This document shows, one piece after another, positions 12,547 through 24,108 of a stretch of 64,000 nucleotides of DNA. Source of the stretch: Botrytis cinerea B05.10 (lineage: Eukaryota; Ascomycota; Leotiomycetes; Helotiales; Sclerotiniaceae); NCBI RefSeq assembly GCF_000143535.2, contig NC_037311.1, forward strand, positions 1,798,001 to 1,862,000, in the 5' to 3' direction. Both the position numbers and the translations under genes were made by a program. How positions within the stretch are numbered: position 1 is the stretch's first letter; the number at the start of each line of letters is the position of its first letter. The notes beneath the pieces are model-generated. The model was given only the letters and a program-made list of their open reading frames with translations, made no database searches and was not told the origin of the DNA.

Positions 12547-13664
12547 ATGCCCCCCTCAAAGCCAAAGCCTTCAGAGATCGCTGCTGAGGCGAAGAAAACT
12601 TATGTCCCTTATATACGCAGTGCATGTCCGCAGTGGCCAACTACTTCGTATTTATGCCATTCGGATTCTTTGCGAGACCAGCCAATTAGGGAATCAAGAC
12701 AGTATACATTCGGTAGGTCTTCTAGGGTCTTGGGAAAACCTAGAATTTATTGGTTAACATTTTAAAGCTTTTATGGAACGAGATCCTGTGGATCTAGCTC
12801 TTGAATGGACGTCTAGCGAGAACGATCGACCCATTCCAGTCATCATGCCGGCGCATGAAAGACGGCCAGGTGGGGATTGGGAAGCTGGTATGCACTTTCC
12901 AAACCGGGTACCTGCCCCACTCTAATTTGTTTCCTTAGGTGTTATGCAACCAGAAGAATGTTTAGCCAGACGAAGCACTCTATATACTTGCTTGACGACA
13001 CCAGCACCAGATAACATTACTTCGAATAATTACCCTATTCCCGAACAAGCTGGTATCATCTCTCAGAACGTTGGTAAGTTGACTCAACTCAAATGTGGCA
13101 TTTTGCCTAACAAGCCCAAGTTGTTTTCCGCAATGGACCAGAAAAGTATGAGCCGTGGTCAGAATACAAATGTGAGTCTTCAAAGCACCAACCACGAAGT
13201 CCTTGTTGACAAAGAATCCAGCACTGCCCATAATTTCTGTCCCTACCGTCAAGCGTCCCAAGCTTGATAGCTCAGGCAAAAAGTACTCTTTTAAAACAGA
13301 ACGTGAATTGATGAAAGCCTCCATCAAGACTGCCCTGCGGATTGCAATTTTCTACGGTTATGATAAGATCGTAATCGGAACATATGGACTTGGCCCAGGG
13401 TTCAAGAATCCACCAGAAGAAGTTGCAAACATCTGGCGTGAGCTGCTTGTTCGTGATAACGAGTTCAACCAGCAGTTTTCAGCCATCATCTTTGCCTTTG
13501 AGCCATGTGAAGGTCCCGGAGGCTCCAGCTCTAGCAGTCCAAGTTCTTCATCAAAAAGTTCAAAGTCATCAAGCTCAAGTAGCAAAACTTGTTTCACTCA
13601 CGAACTCGAAATTTTCAGGCAGACGTTCAAACCAGCGAATCTCCACGGCGCGTTCAAGGCTTGA
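12547..13664 (+). CDS. microbial-type PARG-like protein (DUF2263/TIGR02452 family)
   Basis: Five exons (12547-12712, 12768-12887, 12939-13073, 13121-13171, 13222-13664), all junctions phase 1, giving 304 aa. The core reads IPVIMPAHERRPGGDWEAGV, then MQPEECLARRSTLYTCL, YPIPEQAGIISQNVVVFR, and a helix-rich ending with ALRIAIFYGYDKIVIGTYG. This is the layout of the family that contains bacterial-type poly(ADP-ribose) glycohydrolases, whose signature is a GGG followed 6-8 residues later by QEE. Here the corresponding stretch is GGD...PEE, so the first glutamate pair is kept but Gln and one Gly are changed. Whether it hydrolyses ADP-ribose is unproven. A run of Ser with a few Lys (about residues 252-277) precedes a short tail and looks like a disordered linker. 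No signal peptide. Family assignment is fairly secure; activity is not. Confidence 0.82.
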
Positions 13665-14388
13665 AACTTTTCAACGGTGATCTTTACTTGGCGTTCTAGG
13701 TGGTACAAAGGGTGGCAGTTGTCACGATGCAGGCATGGGTGTATTACATAGTGGCGTTTGTGACGCGACAGGGAATACAGAATTCAGGCCTGGCTTACGA
13801 GCCGTGGGAAAATGTTGAGACCATTTTATCATTTTTTTCTGTAGTCAGCCATTCAATTACGAGACATTTTACTTACGACTAGTTCTTGTTACCTGTTCCT
13901 GAGAATACCCGATTACTATACATCGCTGAATTAGAAGGTGAGACAAATAGCTGAGGAAAGTTCCTCGAGTGATGGACAATATGGAATTTTATCCGCCGAT
14001 TACTTCCTCCAGGGAGGACCAACTAAATCCCATGGCTTGAAATGTAACTTCCTTGGAGAGACCAGACTGATCATTGTTGGACAACATCGCCTAATGTTGA
14101 GCTGATGGACACGGGAATATCTCTGGTCTATCTTTAATTGCTCTTCTTTTTCCCTCTACTCTGTAAATCAATCATTTATTTCTGCGGCATATCCAATTTC
14201 AGTCTTACAGTATCAGCTCCTGATTCCCAAAACCTAATAATTCTCCGTTCCCAGATATCACATCGTGGTCACAGCATGCGTCAAAACGGAGATTTTCCTG
14301 CGCCTTCCTAAACAGAGGACATCCACCCATCAGAGAGTTCATGTACATTATTCTGCGACACACAACGCAATGATAGTATCACATCAAT
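13665..14388. other. intergenic, nothing recognised
   Basis: About 0.7 kb downstream of the PARG-like gene with no supported gene. It holds only short stop-riddled frames. Confidence 0.45.
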
Positions 14389-14879
14389 ATGACATATGTG
14401 GCTCCAACCTCAAACAAATATGCAACCTCCCGCACGATTCCGCCCCCAACAATACAACTCTTCAGATCTAGTACGACATCCAAACACGGCCGAGCCTACT
14501 TCCCGGGCCCTCTACTTTGTCTCTCCTTGCAGTGTGCAACGACGTTCGACCAAATCGGCGGATCCTGCATTGCGTTACTATTATCCGTATTGCTTTAATC
14601 AATTGGTATGCATGTTCCCTACGTTACACGACGCCGTTCTGGAAGAAGAACGCTCGAATCGTGGAGGGGATTTGGTCGGATCTGAAAAGAGATGTCAAGG
14701 CTGCGGGCCGCAAGTGCAGTGTTACACGCGAGATATCGGCAATCGAAATCTCTGTACCTGTACCGCGAAAGTTTGAGAAAATGTGGAGAGGTGAGATTGA
14801 TGGAGATACGACGTCACAGATAGATTTGGGAAAATGCGTTGAGGTGGGACCGTGGGACGAATATGATCATGTGAAATGA
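14389..14879 (+). CDS. uncertain small two-exon gene
   Basis: A frame ending at 14879 contains a protein-like stretch (FWKKNARIVEGIWSDLKRDV, later ISAIEISVPVPRKFEKMW). A workable model joins 14389-14470 to 14533-14879 across a 62-nt intron (donor GTACGA, acceptor CCTTGCAG), giving 142 aa with phase kept. An alternative is a single exon from the ATG at 14517. No domain, signal peptide or membrane segment is recognised. The overlapping frame 14396-14776 is also open, which weakens the case. It may be a decaying gene. Confidence 0.28.
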
Positions 14880-15374
14880 TTGGTCTCGTTGGTACGCCGC
14901 TAGGAGAATATTTATTGGTATTGGTATCACTATGATTCTTTTCCGGATCTTGACTTAGGAGTTTTCTATCACAGCTGCATAATATGACAGATCGGAAATT
15001 CTGTGCATCGTGAGAGAATATTTTTGTGGCATGATCTCGAGATGCACCGACTGGCACAGTAAACGAGGAGGTACATCCATTCGGCCCCCAATATTACCGT
15101 TCCTGGAAACTTGAATCAAGGAGAAACATGTCACAATTTGTAACAACATATGACTTTGGATTTTCCCCAAAAGCCCAGAAGAAGTTTCAATCGATTGCGG
15201 GCTTTCTATCGAAACCCCAATACTGTTTTCTCAGTCGGTCGAGCCACTTCACACAAGCGTTAGCATCAAAATTAATGCTCTAGGCCTAGCTCCAAATTTG
15301 ACTATTGATCTAGCTAATCTGATCTATAGCCCAAAACTTCATCTTCGGACGACACAAAGGCTCGGTCAGAGTTC
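14880..15374. other. intergenic, nothing recognised
   Basis: About 0.5 kb with no supported gene or repeat. Confidence 0.4.
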
Positions 15375-15599
15375 TCATGACAGCCTCAAATGCCAGTCGT
15401 GGCCGTGATGGTGCCGACTCGGGCTTAATCTTTCGGGCGATTTCGGCAGTACACAATTCTCCACATCACAGTAGCTAGTGTGTTTGAACTCTTCGTATTC
15501 CTGCATGTGATGTCGATTGTTCTGCGGACAATTCTTCTCCCAAAAGTAGCCGATAATGTGGCTCCATCGTGAGCAGGCAGTTTGCACGTAGATACACAT
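15375..15599 (-). CDS. small cysteine-rich protein, unknown function
   Basis: A 74-aa frame from the ATG at 15599: MCIYVQTACSRWSHIIGYFW, then NCPQNNRHH and YCDVENCVLPKSPERLSP. A start of the form MCIY, followed by an aromatic/His-rich core and spaced cysteines, resembles a widespread set of short fungal hypothetical proteins that I know only as uncharacterised. There is no signal peptide, so it is probably intracellular and perhaps metal-binding. The frame changes in character after SPERLSP: the neighbouring frame stays open for another 30 codons, so a C-terminal intron or a frameshift is possible. It lies in an accessory island with two other short Cys-rich frames. Confidence 0.45.
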   Translation of the reverse strand: MCIYVQTACSRWSHIIGYFWEKNCPQNNRHHMQEYEEFKHTSYCDVENCVLPKSPERLSPSRHHHGHDWHLRLS

Positions 15600-16194
15600 T
15601 TACTGTTGCTCACCTTTTGCCCCCTTCCCTCCCCCCCACCTTTTTCTTTTGTTTTCTTAGTTCTGAAAGTAGTGATATTTTCTGTAATTTATCGCTTAGA
15701 TGGTTTTCGAAAGGAAAGGGGTGTACAATCTAGAACTCCATACCATTTGTAGAGCACAAGCCGTGTCCAAGTGATTCTTCACGCAACTGCTTTGGCAATG
15801 TTCTTTGTTCATAATTCATACTATATTATTGTCTTAGACTTGTTTTCTTTGATGAAAAGCCCTTTCATTGTTCTCTGTTTCTAGAATAAGCTCGCTTGCA
15901 AGCGAAGAAAGAGTTATCGATGTCCGGGTGGGCATGCCGGTTTCTGCATTATCTCCAAACAATGAACGTCAGAGACACGTGTAACGGAGATAATTCCATT
16001 TCCTTCGTTAGATTCTAGAACCCCCTTTCCTTGAAAATGAGTAATCTTCTTTCGTGATCTAATGACTAGAAAAGGAAGACGATTGTTTCTTAGCATGCTT
16101 TCTCAGTGCCTTCAAATGCTTCTCCGAACTTTCGATTCACAAGTAACTTACATCTTGCCTCCTCGGTCCTCAAATCTTGGTCACCACATAAAAT
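15600..16194. other. intergenic, nothing recognised
   Basis: About 0.6 kb between two small cysteine-rich frames of opposite strand, including a CT-rich tract at 15610-15660 just upstream of the minus-strand start. No other gene is supported. Confidence 0.4.
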
Positions 16195-16386
16195 ATGTGC
16201 CTTCTCGAAATCAGATATTGCGCCACGTGCAAAAGTCGGACCAGCGTGCGCTTCGTTCCTCCAAGTCCGACCTTACAAGTATTTGTACCGGAAGTCAAGC
16301 AGATACCGGTATGCTGTTCCAAATGCACCAATCTTCCGACGAAAAATCGAATGCCAACAAACGAAGATCCATTCATGAGACGATGA
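16195..16386 (+). CDS. small cysteine-rich protein, unknown function
   Basis: A 63-aa frame: MCLLEIRYCATCKSRTSVRF, then VPEVKQIPVCCSKCTN. Two CxxC-type knuckles (CATC and CCSKC) are spaced as in a zinc ribbon. The MC start matches the style of the neighbouring 15375-15599 frame. No signal peptide is present. An overlapping plus-strand frame (16062-16547) is longer but lacks recognisable character, so I prefer this one. It could also be one exon of a larger gene, because the end (MRR) is not distinctive. Confidence 0.4.
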   Translation: MCLLEIRYCATCKSRTSVRFVPPSPTLQVFVPEVKQIPVCCSKCTNLPTKNRMPTNEDPFMRR

Positions 16387-16934
16387 TAGGATATGTAGCA
16401 TGGGATTCTATGAATAGTTGGAAATTGATGACTTCAATTGCAAAGAATGGACAGGAAGCGGTCAAAAATCATGTTATAGATCACAATATGGGTACTCCTT
16501 GGAAAACTATCGGTACTACAACTCATATGATCATGGAGTTATTGTGAATGGAAAGGGAGGCAATTGAACAGTCTAGGAACATCCTCTCGACTCTTGAGCA
16601 ACACATCTCTCCATCGTTAGCCAGGAGTGCGCATAGACGCCCTGAAATTCACTTTCAAGTATTGAAGTAGAGACTAGGTTGAAATTTCACCGTGCTTTTC
16701 AAGCTCTTTATCTAGTACACCTAGACCACATACAAGTTGTTGAACAATATCAAAACAAATCACTTCTCTAATCTACATAAACCTCTCTTTACTTCTATCT
16801 CTATCCTTTTCATTTTTTTCATCATCCTTGAATTCACAGAAATCAGAAACAAAAAATCCTGAATCTGCAAATCCAAATCCTAGAATTTCACAATCAAAGC
16901 GAATTTTAGAAGCCTCAACCCAGAACTCAAAATC

Positions 16935-17441
16935 ATGAAATCCTTTCTCATGAAAATCTTCCTCTTCTTCGGAATCGCCAGCCTCGCAGCAGCGATCACC
17001 GCCCAAGAGCAACACGAACGAACACACGACATCTTCACCTTCTACCACCACGACGCCGGTGCCGAATTGAAGCCCCATCACTTCATTCTCGACCTCAACT
17101 GTCACGTCTTGCCCGCCTCACACCCAACCATGCTCAAATTTTCTTGTGCTCTCGAAAGCACCAGGCGAGTACCTGGGTCCGGCAACGTCCCTGTCGATTT
17201 CCAAATCCATTTCCAATCCAAAGGAGTCACAACCTTTCGCAATGGACGTATGATTCGACCGACTATTCTTCAACCTTTCACAGTCTTACATTCGTATGCT
17301 CCTCGTGGGGCAGAGCGAGTTGTAATGGAGGTAGAATGTTTAAAGATTCATCGGGGATGGAAACACGGACAAGCTGTAGCGGATATTTCATGCGATGTCT
17401 TGAAGGTGGAAGCAGCGGATAAACGAGGTGAGTCCAAGTAA
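16935..17441 (+). CDS. small secreted protein, effector candidate
   Basis: Intronless 168 aa. The N-terminus MKSFLMKIFLFFGIASLAAA is a clear secretion signal, with likely cleavage after ITA near residue 23. The mature part has four cysteines (LNCHVLP, FSCALES, VECLKIH, ISCDVLK), which allows two disulfides. No transmembrane segment follows. An A-rich leader precedes the ATG, and an 18-nt poly-T tract lies just after the stop. It does not match a family I recognise. Size, signal peptide and even cysteine number fit the general profile of secreted effectors or small extracellular proteins of plant-associated fungi; this is inference. Confidence 0.7.
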   Translation: MKSFLMKIFLFFGIASLAAAITAQEQHERTHDIFTFYHHDAGAELKPHHFILDLNCHVLPASHPTMLKFSCALESTRRVPGSGNVPVDFQIHFQSKGVTTFRNGRMIRPTILQPFTVLHSYAPRGAERVVMEVECLKIHRGWKHGQAVADISCDVLKVEAADKRGESK

Positions 17442-18649
17442 TGTTGTCCCTTTCCCCCCAGTCCATTTTTTTTTTTTTTTTTTGCGATTGAGTGGAGCTG
17501 AGTGAGATATATTATGCTTCGATGCTTTCCTTTGTTTCGTCATTATCAATACTAAAAATCCCAAAAAATTCACCAAAAAATTAAACCACTCCTTAGAACG
17601 TATTTCATACCCCCGTTAGAAAAAGCATCCAGCTTAAAATACGCAAATGGGTCAAGATAGTATTAGCCATTATAAATCCAGTTGCAGCTCAATATTAAAT
17701 ATATGCAGTGAATGATACCTCTCATATGATGCACTACGCATCGCCTGATTCCGCAAACAAAAGGTCAAGTTTTGCGAGGAGAAAAAGAGCCGAATACCTA
17801 GTATACCTTATAGCACTAACGCTCTCCAACATACTAATCAAGACCTCAAGTCAATTAGTCTTCCGATTCCAGACTTGTAAGCTAGCTAATTTCTCAGATT
17901 TCTTGAGGTGGCCGCCAAGACTTACCACTTTTACTTTGCCAAAAAACTGAATATACTTTCAAACAAAGCACCTTCTTCCACATACGACCATAGACTGAAG
18001 AGAATTGGGCATCCCGTCCGCTCTGCCATACACAAGCTTCAGATCGGTGGATTAGTAGTTGGGTGGGTGACCACCAGCGAATCCCCACTGTTGTATGTTT
18101 TTTGTTTTGCTTTTTTATTTGGTGGATCACAATTTTGTAAAGCTTCATTTTGGTTGCACCATTGAAGCGAGGTACCCGAAGAACCCTGAAGAACTACAGA
18201 GTATATTCTTGTTTCCATTGTCGCTCACACCATAAGCCTCTGCGGGTAACAAGATAAGGTATCCTCAGAATGGGTGGGCGAACTATGTCTTACTCACTCA
18301 CTACATGTTCGAACAAAGAGATTCATATTGGTCTCAGGTGGGCTCTCGATATAGACGGTAACTGCATTGAGAAGAAGCTATTGGATACGAGAGAAGTGAA
18401 CTGTCTTACTGGCCATCTGCGTGATAGAAATGGAACATGAACGATAGCTATCAGTGATATGAAAGATGGATACCCTTGCCTCGCACATACACGACAGAAA
18501 CACACCCCCCTCTCCTCTTCTAAGATTATTTTTGAACAATCCTCAAACAACGATACTAGCCGTCCCCTTATACCCCTTCCTATTGAATTCTCAACCCTAG
18601 AAATCTTTCCGCGCAACTCACAAGACCAACACTACAAAACAAATTCTAC
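17442..18649. other. intergenic, nothing recognised
   Basis: About 1.2 kb of AT-rich DNA between the secreted protein gene and the next small ORF. CT-rich DNA immediately upstream of 18650 may be its promoter. Confidence 0.4.
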
Positions 18650-18883
18650 ATGACGATCAAGCTCACTAAGCCCAGGCCAGAAAGCACACCAGTCGAAAGC
18701 GAGGTAATCCCGCACGGAATCTCCATCTTTGCCTGCGGATGTAGAATTGAGGATGAGCGTCCCACACTCGAAAAGCTCAAGGCCACTTGGTGCTGCTTCA
18801 TGAAAATGGAAACCCCAAAGCCAGTCGTTGAACGTCTGTTTGGGTTCAGATGCAAGAACTGCGCTAGTCTCGGTCGAGTGTGA
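18650..18883 (+). CDS. small cysteine-rich protein, possible zinc knuckle
   Basis: A 77-aa frame with a good start context (CTACATG after an A-rich leader). Spaced cysteines appear as FACGCR, TWCCFMK and GFRCKNCASLGRV, that is CxC, CC and CxxC, which could bind a metal. No signal peptide or membrane segment. It shares the small, cysteine-rich character of the 15.4 and 16.2 kb frames but not their MC start. Function unknown. Confidence 0.5.
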   Translation: MTIKLTKPRPESTPVESEVIPHGISIFACGCRIEDERPTLEKLKATWCCFMKMETPKPVVERLFGFRCKNCASLGRV

Positions 18884-20637
18884 GTGTCTTGAGTATTTGA
18901 CGCGTCAACATTATATGTTTGATTTCAGATGAGAAGCTACTGAGCTCCTTCTACACTAATAATCATCACTAGCTATTGTTGAGCATATTCTTAAAGCGAG
19001 TTGGACACTAACTTTCCTAGAGCAAGAACTTGTAGCAAGAACAAAGAAATAAAACAATGCCACCAAAAAATCCTTGATATATATGCAGAATCTGTGACCA
19101 CATAAAAATGAAACATGTGAGAAGCTAGAATATCAGACAGTAAACCAATACGACCACATAAGAGCTATGACGAAGCCCCATCAGAGACACATTATTGCCG
19201 TAGAAAAAAATTCGCTTCGAAAATGACGTAGAGAAATTACACCGCATCTAAATAGAGACCATTGGCTTCACTGCATATTCCAGCGAGTTGCGACTTCAAA
19301 CGGAACCCCAGATGTGCTTGAGAAAATCCACCAATAAGAATATTCTACCGTTTCCAAGATACAGATATTGTAGCACAGCATTTCCTCTGCACCCACATAT
19401 CTAATGGACGAATGAGAAAATTCAGTGATTTTCTTCCTCTATTATTTTGAGATTATTCCTCACAAAATGTGCAAAATATTTTGGATCTAGGATTAGACAA
19501 CGAAGGATCTCCGAACCCTGCAAATCCTACCAGCCGAAGACTCCTCGGCTCCTCGGCTCCTCGCCAACGAAGAACCCAAGAACGCATATCAAACCCTAAC
19601 CTCCAAACCACCACCGGAACACTCATCCGCGCTCACTCAAACGCATGGCTATCACAATAAACGCTCTACCAACAAAGGTATTTGAAATGGATTTTCTCGC
19701 CTTTCTAGTCTCATTCCCTCGTATGTGTAAGATTTCTCTCAAAACCGTTTTCCGCGCATATACGCCCTGCTAACAGTCTCTGTCTCCTTCCCGACAGTTC
19801 GTCACCTCGGTCCTTCTTCCCTGTACCATCCATTTCATACCTCTTTGATCCAATTCTCTGCAGTTTACGTCCGTGGTTTAGCAAGCGAGGTTAGGAGGGC
19901 ATGGATTCGTGCGTTTCGGCAAGCATCACTTTAGCCGTATAGTGTAAAGTGCCGACGCCGTACATAAGCATAAATAAAGTTGCACTAACTAGTATCTACC
20001 ACACTTGTATCGACCATGGCACCATCTAAATATTCCCCTGGAGACTCCCTTGGAGATGGAAATGGATATACGACCGGAACATAGGACATGTAAAATGAGA
20101 ATTGACAAGGAAAATATTTTTAAAAAAAATTCTTCGGGCAATGCATGCACACATTTACTCAGAACATAACACGGTACCGATTCGCCACCAAAAAGGCCCA
20201 GGGCTCGACACCCTGGGTATACAGTACCCGGCGAGCCAGCTTCTATTTACAAAAAAGAAGGATAAGTAAGGCTCGGGGCGATACGCGTGTTTACAGTATC
20301 AACTTGACACATTTCTCGATTTCCTACGAAGTAGTGATCGACAAAATCATGAATGAACTCTTGGGCTGGCTAATCATGAAAGGGACTGTATCCGTACTAA
20401 GCGATGACCGAGTACAGCAAGGCGAAGTCGAGAGCGTTTTAAGAAATAAGGGTTTAAATCGGGATCGAAATTTGGATGTTAAATGTTGACTGATTTTTTA
20501 TGCACGCTAATCACATATACTGTCACACCACAGTTCCATTTCCTCCCCCTCCCAAAATCCGACTCCAAAATTCCCTATTTTCTTTTCGGATTTGAACTAC
20601 GCCGTACACTTTTCTTCTTCCATCATAACATCATAAT
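18884..20637. other. intergenic, nothing recognised
   Basis: About 1.75 kb between the small gene and the 3' end of SEC24. Open frames at 19469-19660 and 20145-20489 lack any recognisable motif. No gene is supported. Confidence 0.45.
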
Positions 20638-23600
20638 TTACCAGTAAGGAGGTCTCAACCCTGCAAAATTCGATGTTATTGAAGAATTATCCCCGCTATC
20701 ATCCTTTTTCCTTTGGCCGGTCAACTATTTCCACAAACAATGTTAGCATTTATGATTTTAGTCTTGGTTAGAAAAGAGATGGCTTACCTCCAACTGTACG
20801 TGCCGATGTAGGTGAACCAGCCAATCTACATAGCTCTGGGCCTCATTGTTTCTGTCTTCCACCAATAATCTGGCAAATTCGTACTCTGCACCGTCGAGAC
20901 CTTGTCTTGCAAGTTGAATTGTCAGAGCTTTCGCTCCACGCATTGTCTTCAGATATTCTAGTATGTTTCGAACTTGGGCGCTGAGATGAGTTTGGAGCAC
21001 AGGTAGAGATGAGAGATATGGGTCCAATGCCTTGAGATCATCTTTGTCTTCGCCGAATAAATCAATGATAAGATTAGGTGAAGTTTGGCCGTGCATCCAT
21101 AAGTAGCAATTCTGTCCATTATCCACAAGGTATACCCCGCCCTCTTCAACTCTGGCGAAAGAAGCTCTTACTGAGGGCGGCATCCTAAGGTGTCCGTCTT
21201 CATTTGCAAACCCATCTTCGGGGGCAAGGTTGTGAATTGGGATCATGCGAGGATAAAGGTATAGAGAAAGCTCTAGAGCACCCATACTTTTGATCATACG
21301 TGCGTCGTGAACCCGGCGATCGGAAGGTTCTTGTCCGCCTTTAAAGGCGCGAGATTTGACAAGACCCAGAATATACATACTGAATTCTTTGAGGTGCTCT
21401 GGTAGAACCAATTGCCCTGGAGGATGAGATCCCGAAAAATTCTTGCGATATCCTGCCAAGATATCGACGTTTTTCTCTGAAAGGGCACCTCGAATTTCCT
21501 TTAATGAATGTGCAAGCATTTTCGATGCCGCCTCTTTAGCAATCAACGCATAAATGGCATCTTGATCCACAAAGTTCATACAATCCTTAGGTTGATCGCT
21601 CACGCTAGCGATAACATTCGAGCACCTAACTCTTCGCTCACCACTAGCTGTAGTGTAAAGTAGAGCACTTTGAAAGTGTGCATCCAACTTGGAATCCAAC
21701 TTTCCGTCATAGCTGAATAAGACTCCCATAGCTTTATCTGCGTCAATAACGCCAAATTCAATATCAGCTCCAAAGGTATGTTGGATGAAATTGCCATGGT
21801 ATGAAGAGATCTGCAGACCATTGGAACATCGGACCTTCATCAGCGCTTGATATCCAGTCTCGCGTGTAACAGAGCGCACAACTTCATGCGACAATTTCTC
21901 ATTATCTCTTGGAGAAACGAAGTTGGGGTAGTAGAATGTTTCTCCTCCAGTGGCAGCAGCAACATGACCTAAGAACGGGGTTAGTAACTTTAGTGATTGG
22001 CATGTAAGTTTGGAGATAATTTACCAATTGTTGCAATATCAAGATAACCACCACCAGGAGCAGCAAGAAATAAGTCGATACCAACTCCAGTTGCAACCAT
22101 CTTATCTGCTGCTTTCCTCCAGCCAGGATGCTCAGTTGTAAATAGCTTTTTGTCTTGTTCTCCGCCATGCTGTTTCCCATCATCACGGAGGAACAACCTG
22201 CCAGGTCCCCAGGTTGGAAGAGCCGACAGAGAGCACACAATCTTTCCTCCAGTCTTCTCAAGAGCTGCCATCGCTGCATTAATAGTAGGAAGTAATGCTG
22301 GCTCAGGATTTTTGACTTGAGAGAAGATTTGTGGGAGTTGACTCAGTAAAGATGTAATGTTGGACTTTGCTTCATACGGATCCACGAAAAGTCCATCACT
22401 AAGGGGAACAAATGGGTCCTCAATATCCGGCATGATCAACATTTGAGCTTGATCTAGTGCAGGATTCATGTTATAAAAGTGAATGTCCTTGTCGAAGGTT
22501 ACAAATCCGACCTTTGATCCTTCGGGGATTTTGCGCTTCGAAGATCCATCCTCTTCAGTTGAATCATTACCTCCATACAAAGCTGCCAAAATACCTTCAC
22601 AAAATGCTTCCAAAAAACCCTTGTTCAGCGCTTCTTGGCCTACATCGATCAAGAAAATCCATCTCAAACCCACCGGCTCTTGCGACCAATATTCTTTCGG
22701 AACCAAGAACTCCACAGTACCTCGCATCAACTCAGGCCTCTGCTCCCTATCAACTCTAGCCCCTTGTGGTGTGATCGCACTAAAGTATTCCGGAGGCACA
22801 TCGTTCGCATAGTTGCACATGTTGCACACAAACTTGTTACCTCCAGATCTGAATACCATAAATGGATTGATGTATGCACGGCATCTATGACATCTAGGGG
22901 GGCCTGTTTCTCCAAAGTCCAAAACTGGTATTTCGAGTTCTCCTGGCTGCAATGGGGCTAATGGTTGTAAGAGTAGCCCAAGTGGCAACCCCGTCGAATG
23001 CAGCGCATCTGCCGTGGATGGGATGTTGTTCATTGTCAAACGTGCAAACTTTGGCGAAGCATTCCCTTGGTCAAAAGCAACGAATGGCACTGTAGCTGGT
23101 GGAGGAAGATGATGCTCAAATGTTGGGTATATGTTCTTCAGGTAATACTGCGCTATCGCATCTCTCGATCGAGGTACACTGGGAATTTGATCTGGGTCTA
23201 CTCGGCCTTGCGCCGAAGTCTGCACACTGGCAGAGAAACTATCCCCGGGTCCAGTTCCAGCACCAAACTCATTAAATGTGGCGGGATTCGCAGGATTAAA
23301 CGGCGCATTCACAGGGGCAGGAAATTGGGACATCTGGGGCGTAATGGGCGAATTTAGGAACTGGCCGCCTGGAGACGGCATTGATGAAGGGTCGGCATTG
23401 AGATAAGCTGAAGGGGGAACGCCGCCCTGTGGCATTCCATTGAATGCTTGAGAAGAGCCTTGAGCTTCGACAACATGGTATGCGTGCCTATCCTTCTTCT
23501 TTTTCCTCGGAGCTGGTTGTTGATTCGATATCTGTAAATTCTCCATGCCGAGATCGTTTGGGTCTGTGGGATGCATCATAGGATCTCCCTGACCTTGGTA

Positions 23601-23729
23601 GAGAGGCTGGCCCCCATAAGAAGGCTGCTGCTGCTATACATCATGGTCAGCTCATGATCAGAAGCAGGAAATGATTCTTAGGAGGCTTGTAAATAGAACA
23701 GATTGCCTTACGAAGGGAGGTTGCGCCAT
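20638..23729 (-). CDS. SEC24: COPII coat protein Sec24
   Basis: Four exons: 23729-23712 (only 6 codons), 23633-22025, 21968-20788 and 20724-20638, giving 964 aa. It is the cargo-binding subunit of the inner COPII coat, working with Sec23 and Sar1 at ER exit sites. The N-terminal 160 residues are Gln/Pro-rich. A zinc finger near residues 250-280 reads CHRCRAY...FVCNMC. The trunk (vWA-like) domain follows (VGLRWIFLIDVGQEALNKGF and on), then the beta-sandwich, helical and gelsolin-like domains. The last exon encodes the C-terminal LRPPYW. Introns are 78, 56 and 63 nt; the last has a good TGCTAAC branch site. The first acceptor sits in a CAG repeat. It shares a short divergent spacer with CFT2. 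Confidence 0.95.
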
Positions 23730-24108
23730 TTGTCTGTCGAAGATTCAGATAGCTGTGAGATATTATAATATTATATGAATTTGCAATGGTAGAGAGTCTG
23801 CGACGACGAGTGTCATTAACAGGGAGAACTGGCGAGAAACATTGAAATATAAACCAAAGTATTAACTGGATGGAATTGAGGATATAAATCCCGCCCACTG
23901 CTTCCTTAAGGCTACCTTGCCTTATGTACCCAGTAATTTCGGACCAGGCCTAAACCTTAAATTTTTAGCGTGTTATCACATTATTGGGCACTAGGTCGCG
24001 GCTACAGCCTTTCAAGATAGCCTTGCATTGCTCTTTATTATTGTCAACCTTGAGACAAATACATCGTCTTCCTTTTCTGTTTTTCATCCATCACAGAATG
24101 CGATAACA
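23730..24108. promoter_or_regulatory. shared divergent promoter region SEC24/CFT2
   Basis: The 379-bp spacer between two divergent start codons must hold both promoters. No specific binding site was identified by eye. Confidence 0.6.

Noticed and set aside
16062..16547. 161-codon plus-strand frame over the small Cys-rich ORF
   Set aside because: No recognisable character; the shorter overlapping frame has paired CxxC motifs and a family-like start, although this choice is not certain.
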